From Ambrosia x helenae (taxonomy: Eukaryota > Streptophyta > Magnoliopsida > Asterales > Asteraceae): 64,000 nt of DNA. Below, in pieces: positions 56,240-64,000 of this stretch. The stretch lies in NCBI GenBank assembly GCA_030844895.1, contig CM061223.1, forward strand, positions 6,062,676-6,126,675, written 5' to 3'. Both the position numbers and the translations under genes were made by a program. The notes beneath the pieces were generated by a model that worked only from the letters and a program-made list of their open reading frames with translations, was not told where the DNA came from and ran no database searches. Positions within the stretch are counted from its first letter, which is position 1. Every line of letters begins with the position of its first letter.

Positions 56240-58714
56240 TAATACGTGATAACAGTATCAATGGTGGTTATGGTGGTGGTGTAATGGTGATTGTGGTGGT
56301 GAGTCGTCGGAGACGAAGAGAAGAGAAAGAGAGAACACAGAATAAGCTCAATTCATCGATGATTATTATTATCTCAATCATTCTATTTATTACATGAGCT
56401 AACTGCCCATCACTGACACAATTAACCGCTAACTAACGATTAACTAACTCTTTACATTTTAACCCTCTAACTATGACTTATTACAAAATAGCCCCTGAAT
56501 CTGTTAGACAGACAATTATTTTCACTTCGCCCCCTGAACTATTATTCATTACACTTTACCACGTATCAATACTCCCCCCTTTTTAAACAATTTTGACCCC
56601 AAAATTAAAGTCAAAATCAGGAAATCTAAGCTTCATTTCTTCCAAATCTTCCCAGGTAGCCTCTGTTAATGGTAACTCTGACCAACGAATTAGCACTTGA
56701 ACACCCATCCGATTTCTTTTTCGCATAATCCGGCGATCCACCACAGCAGCTGGGTTATATTGAAAGCGAGGTTGAGTGGGAATCGGAATGATCCTTGAAT
56801 GATCCCCTGCAGCTGGTTTCAATAAAGACACATGGAATGTGGGGTGTAACTGAGCTTCCTCAGGTAAGTCCAATCTATATGCTACTTTACCCACCTTCTC
56901 AATTATCATGAATGGTCCATAGTACTTAGGACTTAATTTGTGTTGTTTATCTTGCCTGAGTGAATTTTGAACATAAGATTGAAGCTTAAGAAATACCCAA
57001 TCTCCCACATTGAACTCTCTTTCTGATCTGTGCTTATCAGCCTTCTGCTTCATTCTATTCTGTGCTTTGTTTAATGAGAGTTTAAGGTTTTGAATTAAAG
57101 CTTCCCTGTCACAGAATAAGTTGTCAACAGCTTCTATAGAACTGTCTCTGGGTATGTAGGGTACAAACAAAGGTGGAGGGTAGCCATAGAGAGCTTGAAA
57201 AGGTGTCATTTGGAGAGAAGAGTGAAAGCTAGTGTTATACCAATATTCAGCCAAGGGTAGCCATTTAAGCCAACTGGTTTTAGTACTCAGGGTCATACTT
57301 CTAAGATAGGCTTCAATACATCTATTCACCACTTCTGTTTGGCCATCAGATTGAGGGTGATAGGCTGTAGACATTGCCAATTGAATACCCAACAATCTTG
57401 TAAACTCCTTCCAAAATCCACTTAGAAAAATAGGGTCCCTATCTGAAACAATAGACTGTGGCCACCCATGCAGTCTATAAACATTATCTAAAAACACCTG
57501 TGCAACTGTTTCAGCAGAGTAAGGGTGTCCCAAGGCCATAAAATGCCCATACTTGGTGAGTCTATCAATGACCACCAAAATAGTGTCTTTGCCATTGATT
57601 CTAGGAAACCCTCCCACAAAATCCATTGAGATGTCTGTAAAAACAAATTGAGGAACAGGAAGAGGTTGTAGCAATCCAGGAGATGCCACATTTTCATGCC
57701 TAACTCTCTGACAGGTATCACATTTTCTTATGTAATCCCTTACATGTTTGTGCAGCCCCTTCCATTTAAACATGCCTTGAATCTTTTGCACAGTAGTGTG
57801 AATACCAGAATGGCCCCCCATTGCAGAGTCATGACACATAGAGATTATATCATGCTGCAATTTGTCATCTTTTCCCACTATAATCTTGCCTTTCTTTGTC
57901 AATAAAGTACCATCCCACTTGAAATGAGGAACAGACTTGCCCTGTTTTAAAAGTTGAATTTTCTGATGCATCAAAGGATCAGTGGACCATGTAGATTGAA
58001 TTCTCTTCAATAGGGTAGGGTCTACATTAGCTAAACAAGTAGCAAACAAAGAGGGACCCTGCACCCTGGACAAGGCATCAGCAACCTTGTTCTCCACTCC
58101 TTGCTTGTAGACTATTTCATAGTCATAGCCAAGTAGCTTTGACAACCAAGTATGCTGCAAAGGAGTTGTCAATTTCTGATCCATAAGATGTTTTAGACTC
58201 TTCTGATCAGTCTTGATTATAAAGTGGCCATTGCTTAGATAATGATGCCAATGCTTGACAGCAAAAAGAATTGCTAACAATTCTTTCTCATACACAGAGT
58301 GAACTTGCTGTCTTGGTGATAATGCTTTGCTTATAAAAGCAAGAGGATGGCCATCCTGCATTAAAACAGCCCCAATGCCTTTTGAAGAAGCATCAGTTTC
58401 CAAAACAAAAGTTTTTGAAAAATCAGGTAGGGTTAAAACAGGTGGTGAGTCGTCGGAGACGAAGAGAAGAGAAAGAGAGAACACAGAATAAGCTCAATTC
58501 ATCGATGATTATTATTATCTCAATCATTCTATTTATTACATGAGCTAACTGCCCATCACTGACACAATTAACCGCTAACTAACGATTAACTAACTCTTTA
58601 CATTTTAACCCTCTAACTATGACTTATTACAAAATAGCCCCTGAATCTGTTAGACAGACAATTATTTTCACTTCGCCCCCTGAACTATTATTCATTACAC
58701 TTTACCACGTATCA
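56240..58714 (-). mobile_element. Ty3/gypsy deletion derivative
   Basis: TSD TAAGT (56235-56239, 58715-58719). The 3' LTR is 56240-56568 (329 bp), next to a polypurine tract (complement of ACTCCCCCCTTTTT). The 5' LTR is 58441-58714, matching the other over all 274 bp by eye but lacking its last 55 bp. It is joined directly to the RNase H part of pol. The primer-binding site, gag, protease and reverse transcriptase are gone. Confidence 0.93.
56583..58440 (-). pseudogene. gypsy pol fragment: RNase H, integrase, chromodomain
   Basis: Open minus-strand frame of about 620 codons, starting at the LTR junction. RNase H (FVLETDASSKGIGAVL, YEKELLAILFAVKHW, NKVADALSR), integrase zinc region (GGHSGIHTTVQKI, KCDTCQRVRHE), integrase core with D-D-E (SMDFVGGFP, VSDRDPIF, YHPQSDGQTEVVNR), GPF/Y end (YYGPFMIIEKVGKVAYRL, HPTFHVSLLK) and a C-terminal chromodomain (VVDRRI, QVLIRWSELPLTEATWED). 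A chromovirus of a different lineage from the Tekay-like LTRs. No stops or frameshifts, so it is young. Without an RT it cannot act alone. Confidence 0.95.
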
Positions 58715-58719
58715 TAAGT

Positions 58720-61458
58720 AAACTTTGGTGAGTTTGTTTGGTTTTGTTGTCTTCGATTTATTATAGTCATGGAATTGAAGTTCAAGCTGCTTGAGATTCT
58801 TTAAATGGGTTGCTTGAAAATAGCCATGTTGTGTTTAATCACTCTGATGTTAATTTTCTTTTGATCAAGGTTGTTCAAGAATATTGAACATGAAATTATT
58901 CCTAGCTTTATGCACTAGATGTTTGATTATAATTCTTCAAACTCAAATCAATAATGCCTATGTTGTTTTTTTTACTGTTATTTGTTGGTATTTTTTGTAG
59001 CTCCACCTGTGAAAGAGTTTGGGGAATGCGGAACATTGTATTAAACTGATCCCTTGGATTGCGCCTTTGTGTTGATAGCTACATGAGGATGTAGCTTAAA
59101 GCATTAAGTTCGGACAACACAATCTGCATGGTTCAAGGCGCCCATTGTCTATAACATGATGTGTCAAGTATGAATCTTTCTCTTGCTTTTAAATTATTAC
59201 GACCTACATCGTTTTGTGCTTTATGTAATTAGTTTTAGGGATAAAGTGTACATACCTTCAAGGTATTTGAAAGGTTATTAAGGCCATTCATATATCAAAG
59301 CGAATTTACAAGCCAACTAGGGATCTATTTTGTTTCAGTTTAAATCCAATTTGGGCTAGAAAAATCCACCCCTTTAAGACTTCGCCATACCCGGTGTTGC
59401 AAGTGACAAACAGTAATGTTCATATGTTAATTTTCGTTTGTTATGTTTACTATAACTTTTTCTTTTGACATTTAGATATTTTAAGAAGATTTTTGCTTTC
59501 AGGTTCTGTTGAAGATGCCAAGCGAAGAATTAGAAGAGCACGTTTAAAGGTGTAGATATTAAGTTGTTTATTTTTCTTTTTTGTTGTTTTGTGAGTTTTC
59601 ACATCTTCGATAGTTGTTTGGTAAATGACACAGATAGGATTATAAACATGCTTGGAGGTTTTAATAAACTGTGGCATTTGGATTGTTCATTGACCTTGAT
59701 TTGCACTATTTTGGAAGAAGATTTGAAGGCCTTTACACAGAAGGTTTGTGGAAGAACACTATGTAAGTGACTTTCTAACCTAAAAATCTTACTAATTGAA
59801 TCATTTTATAAAAATCCAATATGAGAAAGCTTATTAGTGGGTGTGATGTTTTTGACGACTCTCTCACCTTTAACACCATCATCTAAGGCTAGAGGCGGTG
59901 GCCATCGCAAAACGCCGCTGCCGTTGAACGCAACCGCCTGGGAGTCGTCTTAAAGGAACTTAGTTATGCAACACTACGGTCGACACTGTGATGAGAAAAG
60001 CCCATTTCAAATAACATTTGCCGGTAAAATGATTATATCGATTATTCAAATAACAATGTTTTGTTTTTTTAGGGTGGGTTCCATTGTGCTATGTAATGTT
60101 TTGTTTTGAGCCCGAATCTTTTTTAGGGGGTTAACTTGCTTCACACCGGTTAAACGTCAGCGGCAATATGAGGGTTGCTTATGTAAATTGATATCATATG
60201 ATTTATTAGAGAAATGGCCACAACAGCCTAAGACATTGGTACATATTGTTTAAGGTTTTGATTTTGATTCCAGTTCTATCTTTGTTTGTATTATAAGTGA
60301 CAGCGATGATGAACATGGAAAAAGAACATAAGAGTTATATGATGAAGATCGTGTTCAGAGGCGACTGGCAACAGAAGATGGCCACCATCACTGCTCAAGG
60401 TTGGTAACTTGACCTAGGTAACCAATGTCAATGCATAAAACTTAAAGTTGAATTGATATGCTGCTTTACAAAGCTGCTTTTTTGCTTTGAATACATATTT
60501 TTATGCACAGATGTTTAGAGGAATACAATTTTGATTTTCAATTTGTATAAGGATTGGAAGGCTTTATTGTTTCTTCACATTGAACTTTTCTTAGTATGTT
60601 GTTTTTCCTGAGCAACTCACACCATCTTCATTGCACTCTTGATGATTTTCGGTGGGTTTTGTTTTGAGCCTAATTTTTGTTTTGAGCCTAACTTTATGAT
60701 TGCAGTGACAAGTGATGTTTTTAATAGAAGTTAGGTGTTTAGTAGCCTTTTGTAATCAAGTATGATACATTTATTATAAAACTAGATCTTATAGTTTATG
60801 TAGTTATGTGTAAATTTTCGATAATATAAAATTATATATTGATGTTTTATTTCGCAATTATATGTTAATATTTTTATTTTTGCAATTGTAGAGTTGATAA
60901 GTCTTTATTTGTGGCATTTGAAAGGTTTGTTGGAGGTGTTGTGTTCTGGTCCTACCAATCCAAATATCACCTAACTAAAGGTAGTTTCACTTATCCTTTA
61001 ATGTTGAGTTAACACCATGTTTTCAACTTTTATTCATTTATGTTATTCTTTTATTTCACTAGGTAGCATATGCTTGGAAGAAATTGCTTAACAGAGAATC
61101 TAAAATCTAGAATGCCATTGTTAACTTTATGATCTGGATGCATATGTGTAAGACCGATTTGTATAATAAGTCGGATTAATTGTTGTCTATACTTTATAAT
61201 GATGGAACATGTCAACATGGTTGTGTTGTTTTTATGTTCCGATTTATGTTGTTTTCATGCTTCGTAATCCAGTATGGCGGTTCTTGGACTTTAGTTTCTT
61301 TTTCTTCGCATATGCTATATACGTTGTGTGCAGTTCATGTTCATTCGATTTAGTTTTCAACAGTTCATGATTCATAGGATTTAGTTTTCAAATGTTTATT
61401 GGGACACATTGTATTAGTTATTTATATGTATGGTTGTATCACATAGACTTGCTTAACC
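58720..61458 (+). other. region with exon-like scraps, no gene assigned
   Basis: Short stretches with coding flavour and splice-like borders occur at 59502-59549 (AKRRIRRARLK), about 60296-60400 (DDEHGKR-like) and about 60893-60980 (VDKSLFVAFERFVGGVVFW). Stops and frame changes prevent a consistent gene model. They could be exons of the gene started at 56012, or pieces captured by the Helitron that ends at 61635. Confidence 0.3.
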
Positions 61459-61588
61459 ACACATGCAATTGTTTCTATATTTGTTTTGGTGGCGCTAACA
61501 CACAACCCGCGAACGGTGCCGCAACACATGCAACTGTTTCTATATTTGTTTTGGTGGCGCTAACCCATAACCCGCGCACGGTGCCGCA
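61459..61588 (+). repeat. 2 x 65-bp tandem repeat
   Basis: Copies 61459-61523 and 61524-61588, both starting ACACATGCAA and containing TGTTTCTATATTTGTTTTGG and CGGTGCCGCA, with four or five differences. They lie directly upstream of the Helitron hairpin. Confidence 0.85.
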
Positions 61589-61602
61589 CTGTCACCAACG
61601 TT

Positions 61603-61635
61603 CCCCCGCCGCAACGCGCGGGGGACTACATCTAG
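61603..61635 (+). mobile_element. Helitron 3' terminus
   Basis: Hairpin CCCCCGC-8-GCGGGGG (61603-61624), then seven bases, then CTAG followed by T, the canonical Helitron 3' end. The 5' end (TC after an A) could not be found with confidence, so the element's length is unknown. Confidence 0.65.
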
Positions 61636-63085
61636 TTAAATTCTAATTTAGAATTGAACCTTTTGTTTTACTTGTTTTTATACACCTCCTTTTAAAGAAA
61701 GAGTTATTTTATATTTATGTTTATTTTCTTAGAATCCTTTTAATTTGACTAAATTTCAATTTGAGAATATTATGAAACATGTTCTAAAATCAATTACATA
61801 TATTGTAAAGCTTGATAGACCACTAAAAGTATGACCTTAAAAAAGTACATGCGTTTTTTCAGATATGTTGGCAAACATTTTGATAAATTTACAGCTCAGT
61901 TCCTAACTGCAGCTTCTCTCACTAAATAAAGTTTTTTTTTATGTAAACTATCTTCTGCCTAATCTCTTCTTGAAATGCATAATGAACAGTGATTAAGAAG
62001 CAGCTTTTGTCGGCGCCAATAGAATTTCAAATCATGTAAATATGATATAAGGGTTTTAAAATGATAATGCATAGGGTTATGATGGGAAGTGACACTAGGT
62101 TTGGATGCCATGACCTTTGTTGCTGTCTTTTTATAAGGAGAAAATCATGAAAATGACTATTTTTAATCATGTCTTTGATAAATAGCTTTATGAGCATCTT
62201 TTTAAAAACCTGTGATTGAGTAAAGGGTAAAGTGGTCAAATGTGAAGAAAAAAAACATTTCTTAGGGTCAAGGTATCAAAATCTCGTTGGTTAAACACGA
62301 TGGTTGTGCCATTTTTTGTTACCCTTCTTAGCACAAAATCGAGTCAATCCCGGGTTGAGGTTGACATCATCACCTGGTTGGTTGCTCAACTGCGTTTTTA
62401 AGATTAAAAGCGCGCTAATGTATGTTATTTGATTGAGTTGTGTGTATTCATTTGCATTTGATGATATGATTATATTTTTAAAAAGTTGGTCAAATGAACT
62501 GTTGGTAGTAAAGTCAAAGATGCCAAACTAAAATTGTTTAAAATGGTCAAATGAACTGTTGTAGTAAAATAAAATTGGCCAAACTAAAATTATTTAAAAT
62601 GGTTATTTTCGTGATTTTCCAATGGAATGGGTATAGTGCAGCTTGCGCAGGGCAGGTGGTGTTCAATGAGAGGTTAAAGTCGGAAATTAGTGGAGGTTGA
62701 AGTTGAATTCAAACTTGAGACCATGCACTTTGCGCTTACGACTTCGCCACCCCCTGAAGGTTGAAATGACATCTAGTATTACCAGAATCATACACCAACA
62801 TATGAATTCTAGAGTCTTTCTACGTCTACTAGGCACCCGATGCATATCCAGCTTGGTGAATTTGATAAGTTTGTCATGATTTGTGTGATGCATTGCATCT
62901 CACTCATATAGATTCATATTAGAAGTCAAGATCTGTCTTAGAAAGGAGCTTTTTCTGTTAGTGCTCTTCGTGTGTGTCCCAAGCTAGTGATAGGTCGATA
63001 TTAGTCGTAGGCATGTCTATTTGATGTTTATAGGTTGATTATGGATGTTTAGAGGCAGTCCTAGTTGTTTATTATGGTGATTTTA
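61636..63085. other. intergenic DNA, no gene seen
   Basis: AT-rich. A short imperfect duplication (AAATGGTCAAATGAACTGTTG type) lies at about 62480-62600. No coding region. Confidence 0.4.
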
Positions 63086-63198
63086 GGGGTGGTATTGTTT
63101 CAGGCGTATGAAGGCCTTGGGCCCAGGCGTATTGTTGTGAACTCCCTCTTACGCCTAGGATGTAGTCAGGCGTATGAGGATGAGTATATATACCACCC
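63086..63198. mobile_element. 113-bp Harbinger-type MITE candidate
   Basis: Ends GGGGTGGTAT and ATACCACCC, flanked by TTA (63083-63085, 63199-63201). CAGGCGTATGA occurs twice in the same direction, near 63103 and 63169. Very short, so the call rests on ends and target site only. Confidence 0.55.
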
Positions 63199-63201
63199 TT
63201 A

Positions 63202-64000
63202 GCCAATTTCATAAAAAACAATTGCCGAACTTTTGCTTAACTTTTGCTCATTTCACTCTAGGTGCTGCCCAATTTTCTCCGTGTGCTTATCAATCTAACA
63301 ACAACCGGATCGTTGTTTCTGGCCGCCTGTCACACTCGTAGTATTATTCAATTTCCTTGTGAATCGACGGGAAAACGATCCTACATTTTCTTTCTTGTTT
63401 AAGTTGTTTGTAAAGTATATAATTCAATTTTATCTTTAAATCATTGATCTGGAGACAAGAACAGAAAGCATTGTTGCAGTTGCTTACATCATATGTTAAT
63501 TTTCTCCATTTATTTTAAAGTTGGATGCTAATCTTCCTTCAAATTATATACTTTTAATGGTCTGCCATGCTTTACAGCACATTTTGTTTAGTATTCAAAT
63601 AGAAAAAAGTTTTTTAGCTTTATAGTTTTACTAATGCATGTATGGGGTTCATGTTAATTACAAAGAAAAGATAATTAGTAAACAATAGAGACCGACAACG
63701 AGGAAAGGGTATGATACAAAAAATCTCCAGGTTTTTTCTTAGTGGTCTTTTTTTGGTTATATAGCTTAACTTTATTCTTTCATCTTAGTGTTAATTTCAT
63801 AGGACTCCATGGATAAAGATGGCGATTGTTGCTTTTGAAGGTACCAGCTTCAAGCTTTTAGTTAAAAAGATGATAATCCTTTCCCAAAATTCACCCACAT
63901 AATTCGAAGTTCTGATGTAGATTTGGTTCGGAGATCATTTTTATGTAACTGTTTGGTTGATGTTCATATTTGATGTAGATTTGGTTCAGAGATCATTTTT
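63202..64000. other. intergenic DNA at the right edge
   Basis: No gene model. A 29-bp word beginning GATGTAGATTTGGTTC occurs at 63913 and 63972 (59 bp apart), a possible tandem duplication cut by the window end. Confidence 0.4.

Noticed and set aside
63811..63838. MDKDGD-like peptide reminiscent of an EF-hand
   Set aside because: Stops after ten codons; no further EF-hand residues in any frame.

Overview
This window is plant nuclear DNA, almost certainly from a eudicot. The genes have many short introns with GT-AG borders, intergenic DNA is AT-rich, and the repeats are typical plant ones: copia and chromovirus gypsy elements, L1-type LINEs, tRNA-derived SINEs, Mutator-like, hAT and PIF/Harbinger elements, and Helitrons. 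I cannot name the species from the sequence; an asterid (perhaps Asteraceae) is a guess.

Four host genes are recognisable. (1) The 3' part of a secreted class III peroxidase (1-1130, +), cut by the window edge. (2) A 17-exon gene for the alpha subunit of the cytosolic chaperonin TRiC/CCT (10475-14683, +), with an apparent 1-nt loss near codon 8. (3) A 4-exon xyloglucan endotransglucosylase/hydrolase gene of the XTH27/28/30 type (18288-22361, -). (4) A 7-exon Mediator subunit 27 gene (51856-54359, +). There is also a two-exon relic of a GH1 beta-glucosidase (15978-16401), and an unidentified first-exon-like ORF (56012-56139) with a retrotransposon just beyond its splice donor. The genes are not an operon or a pathway: peroxidase and XTH act in the cell wall, CCT1 in cytosolic protein folding, MED27 in nuclear transcription.

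The rest is mobile DNA, and much of it can be delimited to the base by target-site duplications (TSDs). Left to right: LINE relic (2.8-3.2 kb); a roughly 500-bp repeat (R1/R2) flanking a gypsy LTR plus integrase tail (3.6-7.7 kb); a Mutator-like element carrying a GRF zinc-finger gene and an acidic ORF (7705-10268), ending about 200 bp before the CCT1 ATG; hAT and Mutator-like MITEs in and after CCT1; a SINE (23.6-23.9 kb); a near-intact copia element with matching LTRs and one stop codon (24521-29190); hAT and Harbinger MITEs, one nested in another (29.6-34.5 kb); a 1.06-kb Harbinger-like element holding a fold-back minisatellite (37936-38993); a hairpin MITE (39.6 kb); two 5'-truncated LINEs, one split by a 2.7-kb solo LTR (42.8-49.0 kb); nested hAT elements ending about 195 bp before the MED27 ATG (50.6-51.7 kb); a small Helitron (55.2-55.7 kb); a gypsy deletion derivative with matching LTRs (56240-58714); and a second Helitron 3' end (61.6 kb).

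The most unusual signal is in the two related gypsy LTRs (4102-6682 and 46158-48869). Each carries its own motif array on both sides of the TATA box, at matching positions, but the motif differs completely between the copies. All sequence comparisons were made by eye; no alignments or database searches were run.
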